64,000 bases of DNA from Pseudomonadota bacterium (GTDB lineage Bacteria; Pseudomonadota; Gammaproteobacteria; Steroidobacterales; GCA-2729495), in contig CAUJIY010000165.1 in NCBI GenBank assembly GCA_963205295.1, forward strand, positions 1 to 64,000. The letters run 5' to 3'. Below the pieces are notes generated by a model. It worked only from the letters and a program-made list of their open reading frames with translations. It ran no database searches and was not told where the DNA came from. Positions 47,487-56,352 of this stretch are shown here, piece after piece. Numbering within the stretch: the stretch's first letter is position 1; each line of letters begins with the position of its first letter. The translations under genes and the position numbers were made by a program.

Positions 47487-47926
47487 CCCTGCGCCCGCTC
47501 CTGCTGGCGTGCCTGCTCGCCTGCGCGTGGCCTGCCGCCGCCATCGACACCGAACCGCCGTTCGCGGACCAGCAGCGCGAGGCGTTGTATCAGCGGCTCA
47601 TCCACGAGGTGCGCTGCCTGGTATGCCAGAACCAGACGGTGGGCGATTCGACGGCACCGCTCGCCGCCGACCTGCGCCGCGAAATCCGCCGCCTGGTCGA
47701 GGAGGGCAGGAGCGAGGCCGAAATCGAGGATTTCCTGCTCACCCGCTACGGCGATTTCGTGCTGTACCGCCCGCGCTTCCGGGCCGGAACGGCCGTGCTG
47801 TGGCTGGCGCCTGTCCTGCTGCTGGCGCTCGCCGGCACGACGCTGGCCGTGGTCATCCGCCGCCGCCGGCGCCTGCCGAGCGACGTCGATGCCGACGAGG
47901 GCGCTTCACCCGAGGTGCGTGGGTGA
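47483..47926 (+). CDS. ccmH: Cytochrome c-type biogenesis protein CcmH
   Basis: RLIHEVRCLVCQNQTVGDSTAPLAADLRREIRRLV motif. Confidence 0.95.
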   Translation: MTLRPLLLACLLACAWPAAAIDTEPPFADQQREALYQRLIHEVRCLVCQNQTVGDSTAPLAADLRREIRRLVEEGRSEAEIEDFLLTRYGDFVLYRPRFRAGTAVLWLAPVLLLALAGTTLAVVIRRRRRLPSDVDADEGASPEVRG

Positions 47927-48930
47927 CACTGGCTGTATTCATCGGCCTCGCCGTCGGCATGACGCTCGCAGCGGTCGCGATTGCCGTCGTGCCACTGCTA
48001 CGCGGGCGCGGCACCGCGGCGCCGGTTGCTGCGCTGACCTGCGCGCTCGCCATCCCCGCGGCGGCGGTGCTCCTCTACGTCGCGGCCAGCAATTTTCCGT
48101 GGCGTGCCGCCGCAGCGGTCATCGGCCCGCCCGGGACCGCCGCGGGCACCGAGAACCCGGCGATCCTTGCTCTACGACAACAGGCCGAGGCCGCCACCCC
48201 CGGCGACGCCGCGCCCTGGGCCGCGCTTGCCGACGCCTACCTTGCCGAGGAACGATTCACCGACGCCGTTGCGGCGTATCGTCGCGCGCTGGCAGCGAAC
48301 GGCAGTGACGATGGGCTGCGCCTCGCCCTGGCCGAAGCGCTCATCCTCGAGGACGGCAGCGTGGTGCCCGAGGAGGCCAGCCGCCTGCTGGACGACGTGC
48401 TGATCAGGGATCCGGCCAATCCGAAGGCCCTCTGGTACGGGGCCCTGGCGGCGCTGGCCCACGGCGATACCGCGAGTGCGCGCATGCGTTTTTCGCAACT
48501 GCTCGCACTGTCGCCACCGCCCGAGGTCCGCAGCGTCATCGAACGCCAGCTGTCGACGCTCGGCGACGGTCCGCCCGTGCCCGCGCGTAGCGCCGCCATT
48601 GCGGTGCGCGTCAGCATCAGCACTGCTCTGGCAAACCGCGTGCCGCCCGGTGCCGTGCTGTTTCTCATCGCCCGCACGACCGATGCGCGCGGCCCGCCCG
48701 TGGCGGTCATCCGACGCGCCGCGCCGGTCCTGCCACTCGATCTCGAACTGAGCGACAGCGACCGCATGGCCGCGGGGCCCGGACTGGCCGATCACCAGAG
48801 CCTGCAGCTGACTGCGCGCCTCGACAGCGACGGCGATGCCAGCGCGGCACCCGGCGATGTGTTCGGCGAAGCTACCTGGCAGCCGGCAGCCGGGCGGATC
48901 GACCTCGTCATCGACCAGGTCACGCCGTGA
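47923..48930 (+). CDS. ccmI: CcmI-like TPR protein
   Basis: GTG start overlapping the ccmH stop; two TM segments; TPR-like region AAPWAALADAYLAEERFTDAVAAYRRALAAN. Confidence 0.85.
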   Translation: MTLAVFIGLAVGMTLAAVAIAVVPLLRGRGTAAPVAALTCALAIPAAAVLLYVAASNFPWRAAAAVIGPPGTAAGTENPAILALRQQAEAATPGDAAPWAALADAYLAEERFTDAVAAYRRALAANGSDDGLRLALAEALILEDGSVVPEEASRLLDDVLIRDPANPKALWYGALAALAHGDTASARMRFSQLLALSPPPEVRSVIERQLSTLGDGPPVPARSAAIAVRVSISTALANRVPPGAVLFLIARTTDARGPPVAVIRRAAPVLPLDLELSDSDRMAAGPGLADHQSLQLTARLDSDGDASAAPGDVFGEATWQPAAGRIDLVIDQVTP

Positions 48931-48991
48931 AGCGTGGACCCGGCGATCGACCACGGATTTTTTCGTGCGCCACGGACCAGCGACGGAGACC

Positions 48992-50665
48992 ATGCAGATG
49001 ACAGGAACGCGACGCAGAATCGGCGAACGTGGCCACGACCTCATCCGCGAACCGCTCCTCAACAAGGGAGCCGCGTTCTCGCCGGAAGAGCGCCATGCGT
49101 TCGGTCTGGAAGGGCTGCTGCCCTGGCGCTCGATACCGATCGAACTGCAGCGCCGGCGCGTGCTCGCCAACCTCGACGTCATCACTGATCCCCTGCAGAA
49201 GTATGTCTCGCTGGCAGCGCTGCAGGATCGCAACGAGTACCTGTATTTCGATGTGTTGATGCACCGCCTCGAGGAACTGCTGCCGATCGTGTACACGCCG
49301 ACGGTGGGGCTCGCCACACAGCGCTTCAGCCACGTCTTCCAGCGTGGCCGCGGCGTGTGGATCACGCCCGACATGCAGGGCCGGGTGGCAACTGTGCTGC
49401 GCCAGGCGGCCGGCGGACGCCAGGTCCGGCTGATCGTCGCCACGGACAACGAGTCCATCCTCGGCATCGGCGACCAGGGCGCCGGTGGCATCGCCATTGC
49501 AATCGGCAAGCTGTCGATCTACACGGCCGCGGCAGGAATCGACCCTGCCATGGTGCTGCCGGTGAGTCTTGACGTCGGTACCGACAACGAGGAACTGCGC
49601 ACCGATCCGCTGTATCTCGGCTGGCCGGAACGTCGCCTGCGCGGCGCGGCGTATCAGCAACTGCTCGACGAATTCGTCACCGCGGTCACCGCGGTGTTCC
49701 CCGGGGCGCTCGTGCAGTGGGAAGACCTGCGCAAGGACAACGCCCTGCAGGTCCTCGACCGTTATCGCGAACGGCTGCCGTCGTTCAACGACGACATCCA
49801 GGGCACCGGCGCCGTGGCGCTGGCCGGCATGCTCACCGCCGGACGGATCACCGGCCGTCGTCTCGTCGACGAGCGCGTGGTGATCCTCGGCGGCGGCGCC
49901 GCAGGCCTAGGCATCGCGCGCCAGATCCGTGCCGGCCTGCAGGCCGAAGGCGGTGCCGATGCCGGCGACGTACCGCGTATCGCGGTTCTCGACAGCAAGG
50001 GGCTGATCGTCGCCGATGCAGACATGGACGCCTACAAACGCGAATTGGCCTGGGATCCGCGCACTGCTGCGCGGATCGGCCTCGAGCGCGGCCGGCGCAC
50101 GCTCGCCGACGTGGTGGCGGCGTTCCGGCCGACGGTGTTGATCGGGACGTCCGGGCAGCCCGGGGCCTTTTCGCGCGAGATCGTCATGCGCATGGCCGCC
50201 GAGGTCCCGCGTCCGGTGATCCTGCCGCTCTCGAATCCGACTGCGAACTGCGAAGCCTTGCCGGCCGACCTTTACGCCTGGACGGACGGGCGTGCGCTGG
50301 TGGCCACCGGCAGCCCGTTTCCCGACGTCGAGGTCGCCGGCGTTCGCCGCCGGGTCGGGCAGGGCAACAACGCGTTCATATTCCCCGGAGTCGGTCTGGC
50401 GGCCCTGGCCGGCAATCTCGAGCGGATCGACGATCGGGCCTTCACCACGGCCGCCCGCGCGCTGGCCGCGAGCGTCACCGAGGCGGACCTCGCCAGCGGG
50501 CTCCTGTACCCACAGGCGAACCGGTTGCGCCTGGCGGCACGCGAGGTCGCCACCGCGGTGCTGCGCGACCTGCTGGGTGACAAGGATGCCGAGGGGATGC
50601 CGGTGGCTGAGCGGGTCGCGGCGACGATGTGGGCGCCTGTGTACCCGACGTTCGAGAGCCGATAA
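48992..50665 (+). CDS. maeA: NAD-dependent malic enzyme
   Basis: LPIVYTPTVGLATQRFSHVFQRGRGVWIT, GGIAIAIGKLSIYTAAAGI, FNDDIQGTGAVALAG, PLSNPTANCEALPADLYAWTDGRALVATGSPF. ATG 48992 or 48998. Confidence 0.96.
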   Translation: MQMTGTRRRIGERGHDLIREPLLNKGAAFSPEERHAFGLEGLLPWRSIPIELQRRRVLANLDVITDPLQKYVSLAALQDRNEYLYFDVLMHRLEELLPIVYTPTVGLATQRFSHVFQRGRGVWITPDMQGRVATVLRQAAGGRQVRLIVATDNESILGIGDQGAGGIAIAIGKLSIYTAAAGIDPAMVLPVSLDVGTDNEELRTDPLYLGWPERRLRGAAYQQLLDEFVTAVTAVFPGALVQWEDLRKDNALQVLDRYRERLPSFNDDIQGTGAVALAGMLTAGRITGRRLVDERVVILGGGAAGLGIARQIRAGLQAEGGADAGDVPRIAVLDSKGLIVADADMDAYKRELAWDPRTAARIGLERGRRTLADVVAAFRPTVLIGTSGQPGAFSREIVMRMAAEVPRPVILPLSNPTANCEALPADLYAWTDGRALVATGSPFPDVEVAGVRRRVGQGNNAFIFPGVGLAALAGNLERIDDRAFTTAARALAASVTEADLASGLLYPQANRLRLAAREVATAVLRDLLGDKDAEGMPVAERVAATMWAPVYPTFESR

Positions 50666-50712
50666 AGGGCCTTGGGGACAGCGACCGAACGGTATCCAAA
50701 CATGTGATTTAC

Positions 50713-50728
50713 CATAATATACATTATG
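50713..50728. promoter_or_regulatory. Isolated AT-rich palindrome CATAAT-ATAC-ATTATG between convergent genes
   Basis: Perfect 6-bp arms with 4-bp spacer in the 109-bp gap between maeA and the convergent glpQ-like gene. Confidence 0.35.
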
Positions 50729-50774
50729 CGCTATTTGGACTGATCAGGCTGACGGGTTGGCAGCGGCTACCGGC

Positions 50775-51716
50775 TCAGCCCGGGATGTAACGCCCGACCC
50801 ACCCGGCCACCAGGTCGGGAAAGTCCGTGAACAGGCCGTCCGCCCGCAGCTGGCCGAGCACGAGGTCGAGCACTTCATCCACGCTATCGCAACCAGCGGG
50901 CAGTTCCTCGCGCCGCAAGGTGTACGGGTGCACGACGAGGCCAGCGGCGTGCGCATCGGCGACGAGCCCCGTGGCAATCGGCCCGCCTGCGCCGCGTCCT
51001 GCGCAGATCAGCCGCAACGACGGGCCGATGCCCTGCGCGTAGCTGGCAATACCCGCCAGCGCCGCCGCCGACGGCGGTCCACCGGCGCTGTCGAGCAACT
51101 GCACCAGCGGCAGCCGGCAGCCGAGATCGGTACGCAGTCGCTGCAGCTCGGCCGCCTCGAAGCACTGGACGAATACGCGGCCATCGGCCGCGTCATAGCC
51201 TGCGTCCGCCAGCGCCTCGAGCACGCGCGCGCCGAGATCGATGCCATGCCGACGATGCCAGGCCGGATCTTTGACCTCGGGGTACAGGCCGAGCGGCCTG
51301 CCCATGGCATCCCCGAGCCCGCGGATGAATGCCATTTCCTCGGCGAACGTCGGGATGGCAAAGCGGCCTGCACCGTCCGGGAAACGCCCCGGGAAACGTG
51401 CGCTGCAGCTGCCCGCCGCGCGCCGCTCGCCGATGGTGAGCTCACGGATCTCGGCCAGGGTGAAGTCGATGCAGTAGAAACAACCGTCCGCCCGCTGGCG
51501 TCCCGGGAACCGGGTCGCCACATCGGTCATGGCGTCGAGGACGAGATCGTGGAAAACGATGAGTTCGCCATCGCGCGTAGCGACGACGTCCTGCTCGAGG
51601 TAGTCGGCGCCCATGCCGGCGGCGAGCGCCTTGGCGACCAGCGTGTGTTCGGGCAGATAGCCGCTGGCGCCGCGATGCGCGATGACGACTGGGCGGCCGG
51701 GGAGCGTCGCTCGCAT
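50775..51716 (-). CDS. glpQ: Glycerophosphodiester phosphodiesterase
   Basis: MRATLPGRPVVIAHRGASGYLPEHTLVAKALAAGMGADYLEQDVVATRDGELIVFHD. Confidence 0.94.
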   Translation of the reverse strand: MRATLPGRPVVIAHRGASGYLPEHTLVAKALAAGMGADYLEQDVVATRDGELIVFHDLVLDAMTDVATRFPGRQRADGCFYCIDFTLAEIRELTIGERRAAGSCSARFPGRFPDGAGRFAIPTFAEEMAFIRGLGDAMGRPLGLYPEVKDPAWHRRHGIDLGARVLEALADAGYDAADGRVFVQCFEAAELQRLRTDLGCRLPLVQLLDSAGGPPSAAALAGIASYAQGIGPSLRLICAGRGAGGPIATGLVADAHAAGLVVHPYTLRREELPAGCDSVDEVLDLVLGQLRADGLFTDFPDLVAGWVGRYIPG

Positions 51717-51732
51717 GCCGCCCGTTTCCGGC

Positions 51733-52764
51733 TCAGGCGTCCCCGGCCACACCCAGGCGCTGCTGCATGATCGGGCTGGTCGTGGTGTACTGCAGGTGCA
51801 CCTTGCGGCCAGGTTCGATCAGCGCCTTCGCCGCGAACGCGGCGAGCGCCGCCTCGTGGAAGCCGCTCAGGATGAGCTTCTTCTTGCCGGGATAATCGCA
51901 GATGTCCCCGATCGCGAACACGCCGGGGATGTTGCTCTGGAAGGTGGCGGTGTCGACCTTGATCGCCTTGCGCTCCATCTCCAGGCCCCACTCGAGAATC
52001 GGGCCGAGCTTGGGCGACATGCCGAAGAAGGCAAAAAGATGATCGGCCGCGAGCACGTGGTTGGTGCCGTCGTCCTGGCGGATCTCCACCCCGGTCAGCC
52101 GGGTACCGTCGGCCTGGTAACTGGTGGCGTTGCCGAACTCGATCAGCCTGGCGCGACCGGCCGTGACCAGTTCGCGGAACGCCGCCAGCGAGGCCGGTGC
52201 CGCCCGGAACTGGTCGGAACGGTGTACCAGCGTCAGGTTGCGTGCCCCGGGCGCGAGCGCCAGCGCCCAGTCGAGAGCGCTGTCGCCGCCGCCGAGGATC
52301 ACCAGGTCCTGGCCCTCGAATCGGCCCGGCTCGCGCACGCGGTAGTGCACCGTGACCTCCTCGAGCGCCTCGAGACCCGGCAGCTTCAGCTTGCGCGGCT
52401 GGAACGAGCCCACACCGCCGGCGACGAAAACCGTCTTGGCGAGGAACTCGCTGCCGCGCGAGGTGCGTACGAGGAACCTGCCGTTCTCGCCCTTGAGTTC
52501 GGTCACCTCCTCGCCGAGGTGCATGCCGGGCTTGAACGGAGCGATCTGATGCATGAGCGCATCGACCAGTCCCTGCCCGGTGCACACGGGCACCGCGGGA
52601 ATGTCGTAGATGGGCTTGTCCGGGTAGAGCCAGGTGCACTGCCCGCCGACGGCAGGCAGGGAATCGACGATGTCGCTGTGGATGCCGAGCAGACCCAGCT
52701 CGAACACCTGGAACAGGCCGCAGGGGCCGGCACCGACGATGAGGGCATCAGTTTCAGTGGTCAT
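51733..52764 (-). CDS. TrxR-like ferredoxin/flavodoxin--NADP+ reductase
   Basis: MTTETDALIVGAGPCGLFQVFELGLLGIHSDIVDSLPAVGGQCTWLYPDKPIYDIPAVP; GGGDSALDWAL; AIGDICDYPGKKKLILSGFHEAALAAF. Confidence 0.92.
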   Translation of the reverse strand: MTTETDALIVGAGPCGLFQVFELGLLGIHSDIVDSLPAVGGQCTWLYPDKPIYDIPAVPVCTGQGLVDALMHQIAPFKPGMHLGEEVTELKGENGRFLVRTSRGSEFLAKTVFVAGGVGSFQPRKLKLPGLEALEEVTVHYRVREPGRFEGQDLVILGGGDSALDWALALAPGARNLTLVHRSDQFRAAPASLAAFRELVTAGRARLIEFGNATSYQADGTRLTGVEIRQDDGTNHVLAADHLFAFFGMSPKLGPILEWGLEMERKAIKVDTATFQSNIPGVFAIGDICDYPGKKKLILSGFHEAALAAFAAKALIEPGRKVHLQYTTTSPIMQQRLGVAGDA

Positions 52765-52882
52765 GGACGTAGGGCGTGATATCGCGGCCGGCACGGCACC
52801 CCGCGGGAGGCGGCGAATATACTGCACCGCCCCGTCGTCAACAAGCGCGGCGCTTTGTCGCAACGACCGCGTGGCCGCCGGC

Positions 52883-53338
52883 TCAGTCGAGCTTGAACTC
52901 GATCACTTCCCATTCCCCGGAGCTGTCGTTGCGGGCGAGCCGCTTGATCGCCTCCGAGATGGTGCGGGCGTTCCAGTCGACGACGTCGTCGGCCTTGTCG
53001 AGCAGCGCCTTCTTGATCACCACGGTTTCGCCGAATGACTTGATCGCCAGCACCGGTTTCTTCAGCCCCTTGGCCGCGTCGACCTGGAACGTGACGAGCA
53101 CGGGATTGCCGGCGAACAGCGTAACCGGCAGGATCACGATCTCGGCAAGCTGGATCTGCCGGCGCAATTCTTCGTGGACGGCCTCGGTCGACCCGCCGGC
53201 CGGGCTGGCCGCCGGATTGCTGCAGTTGTGATAGTAGAAATTCGGCCGGCTCTCGAGGTACTCGAAAACCCGCAGGTAGTCGGGGTGTTCGCTGAACGTG
53301 TGCACGACGAACACCCGGATGGGATTTGCTTCCGACAT
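52883..53338 (-). CDS. MTH538/ThsB-type TIR-like domain protein
   Basis: IRVFVVHTFSEHPDYLRVFEYLESRPNFYYHNCSNP...ELRRQIQLAEIVILPVTLFAGNPVLVTFQVDAAKGLKKPVLAIKSFG. Confidence 0.75.
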   Translation of the reverse strand: MSEANPIRVFVVHTFSEHPDYLRVFEYLESRPNFYYHNCSNPAASPAGGSTEAVHEELRRQIQLAEIVILPVTLFAGNPVLVTFQVDAAKGLKKPVLAIKSFGETVVIKKALLDKADDVVDWNARTISEAIKRLARNDSSGEWEVIEFKLD

Positions 53339-53453
53339 CGTTCCACTCCCCTGCGGCACCCTGTACCGCAGACACGCACCCGTGGTCCCGGCAGGGATCT
53401 GCCGGTCATGCAGGTTCCAACCATCGTCGAGCAGCAATTACACTGTCAAGGAC

Positions 53454-54194
53454 ATGCGTCTCCTCGTTTACAACATCCGCTACGCCGTCGGCGCCGGGGC
53501 CCCGTCCCACGTGCCGGTCCCCGGGGCCGGGTACCTGTTCGGCAACCCCGGCAACCTCGAGAACATCATCGGCTTCCTCAAGGGCGAGCGCCCGGACATC
53601 GTCGGCCTGATCGAGGTCGACATCGGCTCCGTGCGCAGTGCCCGGGTGAACCAGGCCGAGACCATCGCCACGGCGCTGGGCCACTATTCGTCGTACGAGT
53701 GCAAGTACGGCGAGGAGTCGGTCAACCAGTACCTGCCCATCCTGCGCAAGCAGGCCAATGCCTTCCTGGCCGGGCCGGGCGTGACCGGCGAACGATTCCA
53801 CTATTTCGATACTGGCATCAAGCGCCTCGTCATCGAGCTCGAACTCGAGCAGGTGGCGATCTTCCTGGTGCACCTGTCGCTGAAGTACCGTCACCGGCAT
53901 TTCCAGCTCCGTCACCTCTACGAACTGGTGAAGCGCTGCCGCAAGCCGGTCATCATCGCCGGCGACTTCAATACCTTCTGGGGTGAGAACGAGATCTTCC
54001 TGTTCAAGGAGGCGCTCGGCCTGCGTAGCGCCAATGCCCATGGACTGCCGTCTTTTCCGAGCCGGGCACCACGGCTGGAGCTCGATTTCATCCTCTACGG
54101 GCCTGGCATAGAAGTGACCGACTTCCGGGTGCCCAGGGTCGGTTATTCCGACCATCTGCCGCTGGTCTGCGACTTCGAGGTGAACGGTTCGTGA
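53454..54194 (+). CDS. Endonuclease/exonuclease/phosphatase (EEP) family protein
   Basis: MRLLVYNIRYAVGAG, RPDIVGLIEVDIGS, VIIAGDFNTFWGENE, LDFILYGPG, YSDHLPLVCDF. Confidence 0.9.
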   Translation: MRLLVYNIRYAVGAGAPSHVPVPGAGYLFGNPGNLENIIGFLKGERPDIVGLIEVDIGSVRSARVNQAETIATALGHYSSYECKYGEESVNQYLPILRKQANAFLAGPGVTGERFHYFDTGIKRLVIELELEQVAIFLVHLSLKYRHRHFQLRHLYELVKRCRKPVIIAGDFNTFWGENEIFLFKEALGLRSANAHGLPSFPSRAPRLELDFILYGPGIEVTDFRVPRVGYSDHLPLVCDFEVNGS

Positions 54195-56245
54195 CCACGA
54201 CGGACGCGACCCTGCCGCAATTCTCCTGCTGGCGGCTCGAACGCGATCCCGCTGGCATTTGCTGGCTCGGTCTCGACCGGCCGGATACCAGCACCAACAC
54301 GCTGTCGCGCGCGGTGATGCAGGAACTCGACCAGGCTCTCGCGCACCTCGAGCGGGCCGGCGCGACGGGGCTCGTCCTCTGGTCGGGCAAGGCGGATGGC
54401 TTCGTCGCCGGCGCCGACATCCACGAGTTTCCGGCCATCCGCACGGCAGACGAAGCGCACGAACTCGTGACCCAGGGGCAGCGCATCCTGCAGCGGCTCG
54501 AGTCCCTCCCCTGTCCCAGCGTCGCGGTGATCAACGGCAATGCCCTCGGCGGTGGCCTCGAACTGGCACTCGCGGCGACCTGGCGGCTCGGCCTGGACAC
54601 GGTGCGCGGTCCCTGCCTCGGCCTGCCCGAAGTCCAGCTTGGGCTACACCCCGGCTTCGGTGGCACCGTGCGTACCGTACGCCTGGCTGGCGTGCGCCAC
54701 GCGTTGGAGCTCATGCTGGCCGGACGCACGATCGGCATGGCCGATGGGGTGAAATGGGGGCTCATCGACCGCCTGTCGAGTCCCGATCGCTGGCGCGAAG
54801 ACGCTTCGCGGCTGTTGCGCATGCCGCGACCGCGGCGTCGCGTGCCATGGCCCGATACCCTGCTGGCCCTGGGGCCGGCGCGCCGCTGGTTGAGCAGCAG
54901 GCTGGTGCAGCAGGCCCGGCGCAAGGCCGATCCGCGCCACTACCCGGCCCCGTTTGCCATGATCGACCTGTGGCGTGAGCATGCAGCCACCGGCCCGGCG
55001 GCCTACGCGGCCGAAGCCCGCTCGTTCGCGCGTCTCGCCGTCACGCCGACCTCGCGCAACCTCGTCCGGGTGTTCTTTCTGCAGGATCGCCTGAAGCGCC
55101 TGGCCGGACGTGCAGCGCAACCGGCGACGCGGGTCCATGTCGTCGGCGCGGGTGTCATGGGTGGCGACATCGCCGCCTGGTGCGCGGCCCGCGGACTCGA
55201 GGTGACCCTGCAGGATCGCGCGATGAAGTACGTCGAGCCCGCGCTGGCACGTGCGGAAAAACTGTTCACGCGCCGCTTTCGCGACGACGCCGGGGGGCTC
55301 GCCGCCGCCCGACAGCGGCTGCAGCCCGACACTGCCGGCGTGGGCGTCGCCACCGCTGATGTCGTGATCGAAGCCATCTACGAGGACCTGGCAGCGAAGC
55401 AGGCGCTGTGGCGCGACGTCGAGAGCCGGGCACGTCCGGACTGCGTGCTGGCGACGAACACCAGCAGCATTCCGCTGCAGGACCTGGGCACCTGCCTGGC
55501 GCGTCCGGACCGTCTCATCGGCCTGCACTTCTTCAATCCCGTCGCCAGGCTGCCACTGGTGGAAGTCGTGCGCACGCCGACGACCGCCGGCACCGCCCTC
55601 CAGGCGGGCCTGGAGTTCACGCGCCAGATCGGCAAGCTGCCGATACCGTGCCGCAGCCACCCGGGCTTTCTCGTCAATCGCATCCTCGCTCCCTACCTCG
55701 CCGAGGCGATAGCTCTGGCGCAGGAAGGCGTGCCCCTGGCGGAAATCGATGCGGCGGCGACTGCCTTCGGCATGCCGATGGGTCCGGTCGAACTCGCCGA
55801 TGCGGTCGGGCTCGACGTCGCCCTGCACGTCGCACGGATCCTCGCCCCGCTGTCGGGTCGCAGCATCGACCCCACGCTCGAAAAGATGGTGGCGGCCGGA
55901 CAACTCGGCCAGAAGACGGGGCGCGGCTTCTACGCCTACCGGGACGGTCGCGCCGTCAAGCCGCGCGGTACCGGCGCCGTGTCGGCCGAGGTGCAGGACC
56001 GCCTGATGCTCGCGCTGCTGAACGAGGCCGCACAGTGCCTGGCCGAGGACATCGTCGACGATGCCGACCTCGTCGACGCCGGCGTGATCTTCGGCACGGG
56101 CTTTGCGCCTTTCCGCGGCGGCCCGCTCCACCACGCACGCCAGACCGGCATCGATGCCGTGGTCCACCGTCTCACGGAACTTGCCGCCCGCCATGGGCCA
56201 CGCTTCACCCCATCGGGTGGCTGGCAGAAGCTGCGCGCGATGTGA
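54191..56245 (+). CDS. fadJ: FadJ-like multifunctional enoyl-CoA hydratase / 3-hydroxyacyl-CoA dehydrogenase
   Basis: WSGKADGFVAGADIHEF, VINGNALGGGLELALAATWR, VHVVGAGVMGGDIAAWCA, LATNTSSIPLQDL, IGLHFFNPVARLPLVEVV, GPVELADAVGLDVA. Confidence 0.92.
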   Translation: MTTTDATLPQFSCWRLERDPAGICWLGLDRPDTSTNTLSRAVMQELDQALAHLERAGATGLVLWSGKADGFVAGADIHEFPAIRTADEAHELVTQGQRILQRLESLPCPSVAVINGNALGGGLELALAATWRLGLDTVRGPCLGLPEVQLGLHPGFGGTVRTVRLAGVRHALELMLAGRTIGMADGVKWGLIDRLSSPDRWREDASRLLRMPRPRRRVPWPDTLLALGPARRWLSSRLVQQARRKADPRHYPAPFAMIDLWREHAATGPAAYAAEARSFARLAVTPTSRNLVRVFFLQDRLKRLAGRAAQPATRVHVVGAGVMGGDIAAWCAARGLEVTLQDRAMKYVEPALARAEKLFTRRFRDDAGGLAAARQRLQPDTAGVGVATADVVIEAIYEDLAAKQALWRDVESRARPDCVLATNTSSIPLQDLGTCLARPDRLIGLHFFNPVARLPLVEVVRTPTTAGTALQAGLEFTRQIGKLPIPCRSHPGFLVNRILAPYLAEAIALAQEGVPLAEIDAAATAFGMPMGPVELADAVGLDVALHVARILAPLSGRSIDPTLEKMVAAGQLGQKTGRGFYAYRDGRAVKPRGTGAVSAEVQDRLMLALLNEAAQCLAEDIVDDADLVDAGVIFGTGFAPFRGGPLHHARQTGIDAVVHRLTELAARHGPRFTPSGGWQKLRAM

Positions 56246-56352
56246 ACAGGTTCCCGTATCTCCCTAATCCCGTTATGGTTAAAATACGGCGCCCAACACC
56301 GGATCGGCTCGGTCCGGGACAGGTGGCGATTGTTTAACCGGCACTAACAGGC

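Noticed and set aside
54644-56194. 516-aa minus-strand ORF antisense to fadJ
   Set aside because: Shadow ORF; sense frame has full FadJ motifs.
56254-56289. CCGTAT...ATACGG inverted repeat upstream of the CNB-rhodanese gene
   Set aside because: Six-bp arms separated by 24 bp are expected by chance and do not resemble a CRP/FNR site.
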